Source of the DNA: Mycobacterium sp. 3519A
GTDB lineage: Bacteria; Actinomycetota; Actinomycetes; Mycobacteriales; Mycobacteriaceae
Direction: 5' to 3'
Assembly (NCBI RefSeq): GCF_900240945.1
Contig: NZ_OESG01000014.1
Location: 2,861,315 to 2,925,314 of the forward strand
Length of the DNA: 64,000 nucleotides
The translations under genes were made by a program, and so were the position numbers. The notes under the pieces were generated by a model. The model saw only the letters and a program-made list of their open reading frames with translations. It had not been told where the DNA came from and searched no databases. This document shows, piece after piece, positions 8,135 through 18,800 of the stretch (position 1 is the stretch's first letter; the number at the start of each line of letters is the position of its first letter).

Positions 8135-9031
8135 GTGCGAATCGGGATGACCATGCCGGTGATGGAGCCCAACCTGGACGCGGCGACGTTGAAAGCGTGG
8201 GCGACAGTCACCGACGGCGGCCCGTTCGCGTCGCTGTGCTGGGGTGAGCGCATCGCGTTCGACAACCCCGAAGCGTTGACGCTGCTCGGCGCGCTCGCGG
8301 CGTGGACTGACAGGGTTCGGTTGGTGACGACGGTCGTGGTGCCGCAACTGCACGACCCGGTGATGCTGGCCAAACAACTGGCCACCGGCGACATGCTCAG
8401 CAGCGGCCGACTGACCGTGGGTATCGGCATCGGCGGCAGGCAGGAGGATTACCGCGCGGTGGGCGCCGACCCGGCGACGCAGACGATGCGCGGACTTGCC
8501 GACAGCGTGGCCGTGATGAAGCGCATCTGGGCCGGCGAAAGAGTCACCGAGTCCGTCGTCCCGGTCGGTCCCGCGCCGGTCCGGGCAGGCGGACCCGACC
8601 TGCTGGTCGGCACCATGGGCCCGAAAACCGTGCGCAGTGCGGCATCCTGGGCCGACGGACTGGCCGGAACCACCCTGGACCTGGACACCGAGAAACAGAA
8701 CGAGCTTTTCGACGTGGCCAGGCAGTCGTGGGCCGACGCCGGGAAGCCGAAACCGCATCTTGCGACGTCGTTCTGGTTCGCGATCGGCGACGACGCCACC
8801 GAAGCCAGGGCGCAGGTGCACCGACATCTGCTGCGGTACATGAACTGGATCCCGTCGAGTGTCGTCGACGCGATGGCGCCCACCACCGGATGGGCGGGCG
8901 ACGACGACGATCTGGCCGCGGTGCTGCGCAAGTTCGCCGACATCGGCACCGACGAGGTGCACCTGATCCCGACGAGTTCCGACATCGACCAGTTGCGCCG
9001 GGTCGGCGACGTGGTCACCGACTTCCGCTGA
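8135..9031 (+). CDS. LLM-class flavin (probably F420)-dependent oxidoreductase
   Basis: 298 aa with the luciferase-like monooxygenase TIM barrel: N-terminal RIGMTMPVMEP, a strand LTLLGALAAWTDRVRLVTTVVV, GRLTVGIGIGGR and the late pattern ADIGTDEVHLIPTS. In mycobacteria most such proteins use coenzyme F420, so F420 is the likely cofactor (inference). The substrate is unknown. GTG 8135 is preferred because VRIGMTMP fits the family start and a -10-like hexamer sits six bases upstream; ATG 8147 is an alternative. Confidence 0.88.
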   Translation: MRIGMTMPVMEPNLDAATLKAWATVTDGGPFASLCWGERIAFDNPEALTLLGALAAWTDRVRLVTTVVVPQLHDPVMLAKQLATGDMLSSGRLTVGIGIGGRQEDYRAVGADPATQTMRGLADSVAVMKRIWAGERVTESVVPVGPAPVRAGGPDLLVGTMGPKTVRSAASWADGLAGTTLDLDTEKQNELFDVARQSWADAGKPKPHLATSFWFAIGDDATEARAQVHRHLLRYMNWIPSSVVDAMAPTTGWAGDDDDLAAVLRKFADIGTDEVHLIPTSSDIDQLRRVGDVVTDFR

Positions 9032-9047
9032 GCCGCTGAAAGATTCG

Positions 9048-9076
9048 GGCCCCTCCCCGGTCGCCGAAGAGGGGCC
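9048..9076. terminator. hairpin between convergent genes
   Basis: A perfect 8-bp stem (9048-9055 with 9069-9076, GGCCCCTC/GAGGGGCC) and 13-nt loop lies between the convergent LLM and repeat-protein genes. There is no T-tract, as is common for mycobacterial terminators. It could serve both strands. Confidence 0.5.
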
Positions 9077-9091
9077 AGAACCGCTCTGCGG

Positions 9092-10597
9092 TCAGCTCTG
9101 CTCCGAATCACCTCCGGACTCGGCGCCTGCCTTCGCCTTGGCGGCGCCATCCGACTTCGCGGTAGACGTCTTCTTGGTCGTCTTCTTCTTCGACACCTTG
9201 GTGTGGGTGACACTCTTGGTGCTCTCGGTGACTTTCTGGTCGTCCTTCGATGCGGTCTCGCCACCGGCGGAAGCGTTGTCGGTATCGGCGCCCGACTTCT
9301 CGGTACCGGACTTGTCGGCCTCCGGTTGTGACTTGACTGGTTCGGCGCCGGTCTTGTCGACCGTGGTACCTGAATCCTGTTTAGCCGCAACCGTTGTGCC
9401 GCTGTCCGATCCAGCAGCCAGCGAGACGTCGTCGCCCTTCTTCGCCTTCGAATCCTGAACCGGCGTCTTCGGCTGCTTGGCATCGACTGTAGTGTTGTCG
9501 ACCTTCACCGAAAGCAGCCGAGATTCGGCCGACGGCACCGCCTCCGGGCCCGGGACTTTCGCGGTCGCCGTGGCCGTAGCCGTGGCTGTCGCGAACGGCA
9601 CCGCATTACCGACTCCGGTGATGACGTTCACCAGGAAATCGGCTACGGCGGTGCTGACGAACGCCCCGGCGCCGGCCGCCGCGGTGATCAGGTCCGAGAA
9701 CGTCTGCGCTCCCGCAGCGGTGAGGCCGGCGAGCCCCTGTGCCGCAAAGGAAATGGCGCCCGTCGCCTGGGTGATGCCGAAGTCGACCAGGTCGCGGGTT
9801 TGGGTCACCGCGAACGACGCCAGATCGGCCAGTTGCGACGTGGCGAAGGATGCCACGGTGGCAGCTCCCGTCGCCAAGTCGGCGGTGGTGGCGGCACCGG
9901 CGGCGACCAGATCGGCGAACGCGTCTGCACCGAAGTTGAGTCCGCCCGCGGTCTGGGTGATGCCGAAGTTGACTAGTCCGGTCAGCCCCGCGACGAGTGG
10001 TGTCAGCGCACCGGCGATCGGTGCGGGCAGAACCGAATCGATTGCGAAGGTGACCAGTTCACCTATCGAGGTGTTCGCGAAGACCCCGGCGTCTGCCGCG
10101 GCCGTCACCAGCCCTGAGAACGCTTGTGCACCAAAGGCGGCGAGGCCGGCGACGCCCTCTGCCCCGAAGGTGATGGCGGCCGCTGTCTGCGCGAGTAAGA
10201 AGTTGACCGCCGTCTCGGTCTGGCTCACCCCGAACACGATGAGCTCGGCCAGCGAGTCGTTGAAGAAGACCCCCGCCTGCGCGGCGGCGGTGGTCAATGC
10301 GCTGACTCCGTCGGCGCCGAACGCGATCAGATCGGCGAACTGGTCCGCGCCGAAGGTCCCGCCGTCGGCCACCTGGATCAGGCCGAAGTTGACCAACTCC
10401 GAGGTCTGCGTGACGAGGAACGCCAGCGCCTCAGCCGCGTCGGAGGCCAGCCCCAGAAGTTGCGTATCGGCGGTGATCGACGGTGGCGACGGCACTTGGA
10501 GGTCGGGCGCGGGCGGCGCGATCGGGCTTGCCACAAGTGCACTGGCTCCGACTACGGCTATCCCGGCGGCGACGTGTTGGCGAACTGTCAGTTCCAT
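9092..10597 (-). CDS. secreted Ala-rich repeat protein with Lys/Ser/Thr-rich tail
   Basis: 501 aa. The N-terminus (MELTVRQHVAAGIAVVGASALVASPIAPPAP) reads as an export signal of a type seen in mycobacterial surface proteins. Residues about 65-330 consist of degenerate 80-90-aa repeats built from NFGITQT, FGADAFADL, AAFGAQAFSGL and TAAADAGVF motifs, predicted amphipathic helices. A short alternating Ala-Thr stretch (FATATATATATAK) is encoded by tandem near-hexamer DNA. Residues 360-501 are low complexity and strongly basic/polar, ending in Lys/Thr-rich KKKTTKKTSTAK and an acidic tip. I do not recognise a characterised family. The repeats and tail suggest a cell-envelope-associated structural or adhesive protein (inference). 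Confidence 0.75.
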   Translation of the reverse strand: MELTVRQHVAAGIAVVGASALVASPIAPPAPDLQVPSPPSITADTQLLGLASDAAEALAFLVTQTSELVNFGLIQVADGGTFGADQFADLIAFGADGVSALTTAAAQAGVFFNDSLAELIVFGVSQTETAVNFLLAQTAAAITFGAEGVAGLAAFGAQAFSGLVTAAADAGVFANTSIGELVTFAIDSVLPAPIAGALTPLVAGLTGLVNFGITQTAGGLNFGADAFADLVAAGAATTADLATGAATVASFATSQLADLASFAVTQTRDLVDFGITQATGAISFAAQGLAGLTAAGAQTFSDLITAAAGAGAFVSTAVADFLVNVITGVGNAVPFATATATATATAKVPGPEAVPSAESRLLSVKVDNTTVDAKQPKTPVQDSKAKKGDDVSLAAGSDSGTTVAAKQDSGTTVDKTGAEPVKSQPEADKSGTEKSGADTDNASAGGETASKDDQKVTESTKSVTHTKVSKKKTTKKTSTAKSDGAAKAKAGAESGGDSEQS

Positions 10598-11499
10598 GTG
10601 AGCCCCCTTTGCCTGGGTGGTTGGATAGCAAACAATTTACGCCGAAGTTGGACGAATGCCGGCAAATTTCGCCAATTCACCGGCTTGGTATTCCGCCGGT
10701 CGTTATCGACCAATTAGCTGGTGTCGTCCGATCTTGTACAAATGCCTTCCCTCGGCCGGAATTTCTCTCTTCGATCATGAATTGCGAGCGTCAGTCGCTA
10801 GCTGTTTTTAGCATTTTGCTGATACTTCCTGATGATTCCCAAAGCGCAGTAAGAACTGATGTGTGTGTCAGCAGATATCTTTGCCCACTCTGCGGAGCCC
10901 GTCTTCTCCGTAGTAGCTCGTGACCAGCTGGTTCACGTGGGCTGACCTGGCGTTCCCGCGGTATCGTGGGCCGGTTCGTTCGTTGCCGAGCGCCGGTCGT
11001 GTCCCGCGGCGGCCTGCGCTGCGAGACACGCTGGGGCCTGGGCGCCGTGGCGCTTGCCTCACATTCAGGCAGCCGAAACTTTTCCGCCCGGGTAACAGGA
11101 CCGCCCTTGGGACAGTGCCGAACACTCGCCCGTCAGCAACGCAGTACGGGTTCGTCAAACGCTGCGACTTGAAGAAGGCGACCCGACTATCCGCAAAGCG
11201 AAACAAACTGCAAAGTTACTTAGTTCAGCAAATCTGATTAATCGGTATCGATCCGAGGTATCCGAGCTTCAGGTGCCGCGAGTAACTGGCGTACAACGCT
11301 GTCCGGAAAATCACCGCAGAGCAAACTCCTGTTATGGGCTCGACAACGATTTCACAAGCTCATACGGAAGGAGCGTGGCTGTTGTAGCTATGGGTTAAAG
11401 TGATCGCGACACATAGAGGTTCTCGCGGAGCAACCGCTGGTTAGCCCCACTCGACCTGGTCGCTTGATGATTGCTGCGCAAGTGAAAGCGGGTCCAGGG
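10598..11499. other. long intergenic region, relatively AT-rich
   Basis: About 900 bp between the repeat-protein gene (reading left) and gene A (reading right). The 10620-10870 part is clearly richer in A/T than its surroundings. Open frames inside it (for example 10920-11237 plus strand) lack any recognisable protein pattern and look spurious. It must hold both divergent promoters. A 13-mer at 11432-11444 with palindromic core AACC-N3-GGTT is shared, inverted, with the leader of gene C. Confidence 0.6.
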
Positions 11500-14400
11500 A
11501 TGAGCTCCAGCACCTACGTCGGGCGCATCGGTGCCCTTGCCGTTGCGCTTGGCGTCGGGGCCGTCATCGCCTCGCCGGTCGCCTGGGGGACGCCGTCTGA
11601 TTCGGGCTCCGCCTCGGCGCCGTCCAACGATACGACGGCCGGCGACCCGCCCAAGACGCCGTCGAATGACGAGCCAGACGAGCCGTCGAAACCCGCGTCG
11701 GTCGACGCGGCGCCCGACGTCAAGGTTTCGAGTTCTGGCGGTGCGCGGGCACCTGAGACCGATGACGACATTCCGAAAAAGACGACCAAGCCGCGAAAGC
11801 GCACCGCCAAGAAGGCCGATGCTCCCGCAGCCAAGGTGAGCGCCCAGACGAACACGACCGCAACGCAGGACAACGACACCGCTCCGACAGTTCGACGCGC
11901 GACCGCGGACACCGTCACAGACGCCGTCGCGGACACCGTCCCTGTGACGGTCGCGACCGCGCCCGTCACGGAGAAGAGCGTGGCGTCGGCGGTCGAGTTC
12001 GCGCTCAAAAGCGTTGCGCAACCGCTGCTGTCGTCATTACTCGGCGTCATCCCAAACCTTCCGGCGGAGTCACCGCTTTCCTGGGTTCTCCTCGCCGCCT
12101 CGCGACGCCAGGTCGGCCAGGCGCAGTCACGGACCACGGCGGAGGCCGCCCCCGCCTTCACCACCGCCGCGCTGGTCGCCGATCAGCCCCCGGCAGCCAC
12201 CGCGGTTTTCGGCGCGCCTGTCGCTGTCACCGGTGCGGTCAGCGGACAGGTCGTCGGCACTGACCCCGAGGGGAAGGCGGTGACCTATGCGCTGGCCTCG
12301 CGGCCGACCGTCGGGACGCTCGTTTTCGACAGTGCGACAGCTAAATTCACCTACACACCGACCACCTCGCAACGGATCAGCGCAGGTGTCACACCCGTCA
12401 GCGACACCGTCGCCATGACCGTCACGGTGTCCGACGGAACCAACAGCGTGCCCACCGTCGTCAACATCGAAGTCAGCCCCGCGCCGGTCGCCAAGCTTGC
12501 CGACATCGGCGCGGTGAACGAGGCGCATGCGGTGACAACCACCGCCACCCGCGCATACGTGACGAACCGGACGGCGGGCACCGTGACCGTCATCGACACC
12601 CTCACCAACACCGTGATCGACACCATCGCCGTCGGACCGAAGCCCGATGGGTTGGCGATCAAACCCGACGGCTCCAAGCTGTACGTGACGAGCCTGGACA
12701 GCAACACGGTCACCGTCGTCGACACCACCACCAAGGCGATCGTCAAGACCATCGCCGTCGCCAAACCCAGCGCGATCGCGATCAACGCCAGCGGCGGAAC
12801 CGTATATGTCACCAACCTCGACGCAGGCACGGTGTCGAAGATCAGCACCTCGACCTACGCCGTGTCCACCGTGAAACTGCCGACCGGGTCGCGGCCCACG
12901 GGTATCGCGGTCAGCCCCGACAAGACCAAGATCTACATCATCAGCGGAAAAGCCACCGGTGGCGGCACTGTCGCCGTGTTCGGATACACCTCGAGCACTG
13001 TCACCACGATCACCGACTTACCGGCTACGCCAACGGGTTTGACGGTCAGCCCGGACAACGCGAAGCTGTACGTCACCTCCGCCGACGGCCGTGTCACCGT
13101 GGTCAACACCGCCACGCGCGCCGTGCTCGCCACCCACATCGTGGCGGCCCCCCTCGCCGGCGTCGCCGTCAGTAGGGACGGCAGCACGCTGCTGGTGACC
13201 GACACCGCGGGCCGGGTCGCCGCTGTCGACGCGAGCACGGGCACGCTCCTGCGCGCGATCGCCACCCGTACCGCGACGACCTCCATGTCCGTCGCGCCGG
13301 GAATGGGAACAAGCGCCGACGGGACGAAGGTGTACATCACCGACTTCGATTCCGCCAAGGTCTACGTCGTCTCGACTGTGCCGCCCAACAACGCACCGAC
13401 CGCAGGCACGCCGACGGTCAACGCGCCCAACGCGACAACGGGTGCGATCACCGGCGCCGTCGCGGTGACCGACGTCGATCAGGACGCTCTGAAATACACG
13501 GTGGCGAGCGCGCCCTCGAAGGGCAGCCTGGTGCTGACCGCCAACGGCGCGTTCACTTACACGCCGACGGCGGCGGCCAGGCACGCCGCGGCCACGGCGA
13601 ACGCCGGGACCGCGTTGACCACCGACTCGTTCACTGTGTCCGTCACCGACGGTCGCGGCGGCGTCGTCTCGCCGACCATCACCGTCAACATCGTGCCGAC
13701 CAACAAGGTACCGACGATCACGAAGTCGGTCGGCACGCCCAGCAGCAGCACCGGCGTCGTCACCGGCTACGTCAAAGGCAGTGATGCAGACAAGGATCCG
13801 CTGACTTACACCGCGAGCACCCCCACGAAGGGCGCCGTGGTGCTCACGTCCACGGGGTCGTTCACGTATACGCCGACGGCGCAGGCGCGGCACGCCGCGG
13901 CACGGGTGGGGGCGTCAACCGCGGACAAGACCGACACCTTCACGATCACTGTCGACGACGGACACGGCGGCGTCGTCCCCGTCGCTCTCACCGTCACGAT
14001 CAGCCCCACCAACGCCAAACCCGCCGCGGCCACGGCGACCGGCGTGTTCACCAATCTGAACAACGGTCGGGTCACCGGGACCGTTGTCGCGGCTGACGCT
14101 GACAACGATACGTTGACGTACAAGGCGACTGCGCCCGCCAAGGGCACCCTCGTCCTCAACCCGAACGGCACGTACACGTACACGCCGACGGCGACAGCGC
14201 GGCAGGCTGCATCGGCGGCAGGCGCCACCACCGCCACCAAGACCGACAGCGTCACGGTCACGGTGACCGACGGATACGGCGGCAGCACGACGTATGCGCT
14301 GAAGTTCTCGATCGCGCCGAACGGTCACGTCAACGCCGCCCCGACGAACGGTGTTGCCACCGTGGGAGATCCGAACTCGGCCATCGGAGCGGTCACGGGC

Positions 14401-15642
14401 ACCGTCACCGCCGACGACGCCGAACGCGACGCCTTCAGCTACGCCGTCGTGTCAGGACCCGGCAAGGGTGAGGTCAAACTCGATGCAAGCGGGACGTTCA
14501 CCTACGTGCCGAACGTCGAGGCCAGATGGGGTGCGAAGACCACGCCCGCCGTCGACACCGACCACTTCACGGTATCGATCAACGACGGCTACGGCGGCTC
14601 CACCACAGTCGACGTCACCGTGACGATCGCTCCGCCGTCAACGTCGTCGTCGGCGATCGACCAACGCGCCACCACGGTCGCGATGAACGTGCAGCAGATG
14701 TACTTCTATTCGCAGGCCGATACCGACCGCGCCTTCGACCTGCTGAAGTCCGATGGCGTTGACACCGTACGCATTCTGATGCCATGGGCCGGGATCGAAC
14801 CCTATGACGACACGTGGTCATGGGCGGCCGTCGACCGCATGGTGAACAGCGCCAACGCGCACGACATGAAGGTGCTCGGGGTGTTGAACTCGACGCCAGG
14901 GTGGGCGGCGACGCCGGGCACCCCGGCGCTGAGCGGACACCCCGCCGACTCCGCCGAGTACGCGGAGTTCGTCGGCATGGTCGCGACCCGTTACCAGGGC
15001 AGGGTGTCGGCGTACGAAGTGTGGAACGAGCCGAACGGGAAGGTGTTCTGGGACCCCGAACCCGTTGCGGCGCAATACACCGAACTGCTCAAAGCGGCGT
15101 ATACGGCGATCAAGGCGGCCGATCCGGACGCGGTGGTGGTTGCCGGCTCGGTCGGCGCGGTGACCGATTACGACGGCTGGACGGTCGAGTCGGTGCGCTT
15201 CGTCAGGGAGATGTACGAGGCGGGCGCCGCAGGCTATTTCGATGCGCTGTCCTATCACCCGTACTTCTACTACCGCCCGTTCACCCAGGGCGGGACGATC
15301 CCGACGCTGCCCCTCAACCAGGTCGCGGCCATCCATGACCTGATGGTCGCGAATGGCGATGGGAACAAGAAGATCTGGGCCACCGAGTACGGGCAGCCGG
15401 CGGGGATCGTCTCGGAGGCGAATCAGGCCACCTACATCGCCGACTTCCTCAGGGCTTGGCGCGACATCGACTATGCGGGCCCGGCCTTCATCCACACGTT
15501 CCGGGACTACACGTCCTCGGAGGCCAACTCGGCCACCTCCGGGGTCTATCGGCAGGACTGGACGGCCAAGCCCGCTGTTGGTGTGCTCGAGACCGTGATC
15601 GAGGAGAACAAGGGGTATCTGGAAGCAAACGGCATCGCTTAG
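11500..15642 (+). CDS. gene A: secreted propeller/VCBS/glycoside hydrolase surface protein
   Basis: 1380 aa, first of three paralogs. Signal peptide about 1-32 (YVGRIGALAVALGVGAVIAS core); Pro/Thr/Lys-rich linker with a conserved VSSSGGA motif and a basic KPRKRTAKK stretch; conserved ESPLSWVLLAASRRQVG block (about 174-206); one cadherin/VCBS-like domain (227-330); YVTN beta-propeller of about seven blades (330-628, repeated AYVTN.TAGTVTVID and LYVTS motifs); four cadherin/VCBS-like repeats (629-1046, each with FTYTPT..AR.AA); clan-GH-A glycoside hydrolase (1052-1380) with acid/base Glu1177 in VWNEPN, HPY motif and nucleophile candidate Glu1296 in ATEYG. The start at 11500 is set by alignment with paralogs; ATG 11464 is in frame. 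The polysaccharide substrate is unknown; location should be extracellular or cell surface. Confidence 0.85.
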   Translation: MSSSTYVGRIGALAVALGVGAVIASPVAWGTPSDSGSASAPSNDTTAGDPPKTPSNDEPDEPSKPASVDAAPDVKVSSSGGARAPETDDDIPKKTTKPRKRTAKKADAPAAKVSAQTNTTATQDNDTAPTVRRATADTVTDAVADTVPVTVATAPVTEKSVASAVEFALKSVAQPLLSSLLGVIPNLPAESPLSWVLLAASRRQVGQAQSRTTAEAAPAFTTAALVADQPPAATAVFGAPVAVTGAVSGQVVGTDPEGKAVTYALASRPTVGTLVFDSATAKFTYTPTTSQRISAGVTPVSDTVAMTVTVSDGTNSVPTVVNIEVSPAPVAKLADIGAVNEAHAVTTTATRAYVTNRTAGTVTVIDTLTNTVIDTIAVGPKPDGLAIKPDGSKLYVTSLDSNTVTVVDTTTKAIVKTIAVAKPSAIAINASGGTVYVTNLDAGTVSKISTSTYAVSTVKLPTGSRPTGIAVSPDKTKIYIISGKATGGGTVAVFGYTSSTVTTITDLPATPTGLTVSPDNAKLYVTSADGRVTVVNTATRAVLATHIVAAPLAGVAVSRDGSTLLVTDTAGRVAAVDASTGTLLRAIATRTATTSMSVAPGMGTSADGTKVYITDFDSAKVYVVSTVPPNNAPTAGTPTVNAPNATTGAITGAVAVTDVDQDALKYTVASAPSKGSLVLTANGAFTYTPTAAARHAAATANAGTALTTDSFTVSVTDGRGGVVSPTITVNIVPTNKVPTITKSVGTPSSSTGVVTGYVKGSDADKDPLTYTASTPTKGAVVLTSTGSFTYTPTAQARHAAARVGASTADKTDTFTITVDDGHGGVVPVALTVTISPTNAKPAAATATGVFTNLNNGRVTGTVVAADADNDTLTYKATAPAKGTLVLNPNGTYTYTPTATARQAASAAGATTATKTDSVTVTVTDGYGGSTTYALKFSIAPNGHVNAAPTNGVATVGDPNSAIGAVTGTVTADDAERDAFSYAVVSGPGKGEVKLDASGTFTYVPNVEARWGAKTTPAVDTDHFTVSINDGYGGSTTVDVTVTIAPPSTSSSAIDQRATTVAMNVQQMYFYSQADTDRAFDLLKSDGVDTVRILMPWAGIEPYDDTWSWAAVDRMVNSANAHDMKVLGVLNSTPGWAATPGTPALSGHPADSAEYAEFVGMVATRYQGRVSAYEVWNEPNGKVFWDPEPVAAQYTELLKAAYTAIKAADPDAVVVAGSVGAVTDYDGWTVESVRFVREMYEAGAAGYFDALSYHPYFYYRPFTQGGTIPTLPLNQVAAIHDLMVANGDGNKKIWATEYGQPAGIVSEANQATYIADFLRAWRDIDYAGPAFIHTFRDYTSSEANSATSGVYRQDWTAKPAVGVLETVIEENKGYLEANGIA

Positions 15643-15754
15643 CGGACTTTGCTTGCAGACGCAAATACCAATGGGATATTTCACCAAAGTCAATTGCTCC
15701 CATCTGCAAAGTCATAGGCTGAACTCGGCTCCGAGCGACTGGGGGCGCAGCTAG

Positions 15755-15786
15755 TCCGGGTGTTTGCTCGAGCGCCCGGATTTCTT
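15755..15786 (+). terminator. stem-loop with T-rich tail between genes A and B
   Basis: An 8-bp stem with one G-T pair (15755-15762 with 15773-15780), a 10-nt loop and a following TTTCTT. It looks like an intrinsic-type terminator for gene A. Right after it, a second 7-bp inverted repeat (15782-15788 with 15800-15806) ends directly before gene B's ribosome-binding site. Confidence 0.4.
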
Positions 15787-15817
15787 CGTGATAGCTCAGC
15801 GAAGAAGGTGGGGGGAA

Positions 15818-18800
15818 ATGGGCTACAGCAGGTATGTCGGGCGCATCGGCGCCTTGGCCGTCGCGCTCGGAGTTGGAATCGCGATCGGGGCACCGGGCGC
15901 CATCGCCTCCGCGGCGCCTGACGAACCCGCCACCACTGCCGGCCAGGCGGTGGACAAGGACGCGGAGAACAACCCAGCCGGCGAACCGGCACCGGCGGGC
16001 GAACCCAAGACCGAGGCACCGGATGCCAACGGTGTCGAACCGTCGGAACCGAAGGAGCAGGCGACGTCGGGCGGCAAGCAGACGTCGCCGTCGTCGTCCA
16101 CCGTCGAGGTGACATCGGGTGTGACGGTGTCCAGCTCCGGCGGCGCGCACACCTCCGGTGAAGGCGCGGGTAAGCGGACGGCCAAACCGAAGAGTGCCAC
16201 CAAGACGCCCGACAAGAAAAAGACCACCACCGCTGCCGCGCGGGTGGCAGCTCAGACGAACGCATCACAGGCCACGCACGCCAAGGTGCAACCGCCCGAT
16301 GAGCCAGCCGAAGCGGTCACGGTTTCCGCTGCCGCCGAGTCCACAGTGCCGATGACACTGTCAGCACCACGACCGGTTTCCGCGAAGGCGACGGCCTCTC
16401 CCGTTACCGCGGTGCTGAGCAGGGTGGTGTCACCGATCCTGTCGTCCATACTCGGTGCGCTACCGCGCACCCCCTCCGAATCGCCGCTGGCGTGGGTGTT
16501 CGCCGCCGCGGCGCGTCGTCAGATCGGGGAGACGCAACCGGAGACCACGCGGTTGGCCACGTTCGCGACTACCACCGCGCTTGTCGAGAACCAGTCCCCG
16601 ACAGTCGATGTCGTCTTCGGCACACCGGTCTCGACCTCGGGCGCGATCTCCGGCCAAGTCGTCGGGACCGATCCCGAGGGGCAGCCGGTCACCTACGCGC
16701 TGACCACCCCGCCTACCGCGGGCACGCTGGTATTCGACACCGCCACCGCCAAATTCACGTACACGCCGACGACGTCACAGCGGATCAACGCTGGCGCCAC
16801 CTCGGCCACCGTGACCGCGCCCATCACGGTCACGGTGTCGGACGGCACGAACAGCGTGCCTGCCGTGGTGAACATTCCGGTCACCCCATTGCCGATCGCG
16901 AAACAGGCCGAGGTCGGCGGGGTCAACGACGCCAACGCGGTGGTCGCGACCGCCACCCGCGCCTACGTCACCAACCGGACCGCCGGCACCGTGACGGTGA
17001 TCGACACCACCAAGAACACCGTGATCGGCACCATCGCCGTCGGGCCGACGCCCGACGGGTTGGCGATCAAACCCGACGGCACGAAACTGTACGTCTCCAG
17101 CCTCGACAACAACACCGTCACGGTCGTCGACACCAAGACCGCCGCGGTGGTCAAGACCATCGCGATCGCCAAACCCAGTGCGATGGCGATCAATTCGAGC
17201 GGCAGCGTGCTGTATGTCACCAGCCGCGACGCTGGCACGGTGACCAAGATAACCACCGCCACCAACGCCGTCAGCGGGACCGTCACACTGCCCGCGGGCT
17301 CACTGCCCACCGGCATCACTGTCAGCCCCGACAAGACCAAGCTCTACGTGATCAGCAACAAAGCCACCGGCGGCGGCACGGTTGCGGTGTTCGGCTACAC
17401 CTCGAGCACCGTCACCACCATCGCCAATTTACCGAGTGCTCCAACGGGTTTGGCGGTGAGCCCGGACAACAAGCGGCTGTATGTCAGCTCCGCAGACGGC
17501 AAGGTCACCGTCTACGACACCGCGACGCGTGCCGTCGTCGCCACCCGTACCGTCGCTGGTGTGCCTTCGTCGGTGAGCGTCAGCAACGACGGCACCACGC
17601 TGTTCGTCACCGACACGGTCGGCCGCGTGGTCGCCCTCGACGCTGCCACCGGAGCGCCGCTGACCACCGTCGCCACCAGAACCTCGACGACGGCCATGTC
17701 CGTCGTGCCCCGAACAGCGGTGAGTCCGGACGGCACAAAGCTGTTCGTCACCGACTACGACGCCGACAAGGTCTACGTCGTCGGCATGGTCACCCCCAAC
17801 ACCGCGCCGACGGTCGGTACCCCGATCCTCAACGCCCCCAGCGCCACGACCGGCACCCTCACCGGGAAGGTGGTGGTGAACGATCCCGACGGCGACACGC
17901 TGACGTACACCGTGGTCACGAAGCCGACCAAGGGCACGCTCACGCTCAAGGCGGACGGCACGTTCACCTACACCCCGACCGCAACGGCCCGGCACACCGC
18001 CGCACTGGACAGCCCGCCGCCCGGAGCGCTCACCGACTCTTTCACGGTGTCGGTGTCCGACGGCCGAGGCGGTGTGGTCACGCCGACCACCACCGTCAAC
18101 ATCCTGCCTGCCAACAAGGTGCCGACGTACACGTTGACGGTCGGAACACCAAGCGCCATATCGGGAGTCGTCACCGGCAAGGTCACCGCGTCCGACGGAG
18201 ACTTCGACGTGCGGACCTTCAGCGTGAGCGATCCGGCGAAGGGCACCGTCGTGCTGAAGTCGACGACTTCGGCCACCACGTTCACCTACACCCCCACGGC
18301 GGAGGCGCGGCACGCCGCCGCGAAGGTGGGCGCAACGGCTGCCGACAAGGTCGACACGTTCACCGTGACGATCAACGACGGCCACGGCGCCGTCGTGCCG
18401 GTGTCGGTGACTGTCACCGTGAGTCCGACGAACTACGCGCCGACGGGGGCCACCGTGGGTGGCCTGTTCACCGATCTCAACAGCGGGCGGGTCACGGGCA
18501 CGGTCACCGCCGTCGACGTGAACAACGATCCGCTGTCGTTCAGTTCGACCACTCCGGCCAAGGGAGCGTTGGTGTTCGGGCCGAACGGAGCGTTCACCTA
18601 CACGCCGACCGAGGCCGCCCGTCAAGCCGCGTCGGCGCCCAATGCCACCACCGCTACCAAGACCGACGTGGTCACCATCACGGTGGCGGACGGCTACGGC
18701 GGCACCGCAACCGTCAAGGTCAACCTTCCGGTCACGCCGTACGGCCATGTCAATTCGGCGCCCACCAACGGTCGAGCGTCGGTCGGAGACCCGAATGCCG

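Noticed and set aside
10920..11237. 105-codon plus-strand frame in the region before gene A
   Set aside because: Arg/Pro-rich translation with no recognisable pattern, no promoter or ribosome-binding site, and drop in codon bias; treated as intergenic.
13390..14640. Repetitive DNA in genes A, B and C considered as a CRISPR or satellite array
   Set aside because: The units are about 310 bp protein-coding repeats that diverge at the DNA level and keep the reading frame; no short identical repeats with spacers exist anywhere in the window.
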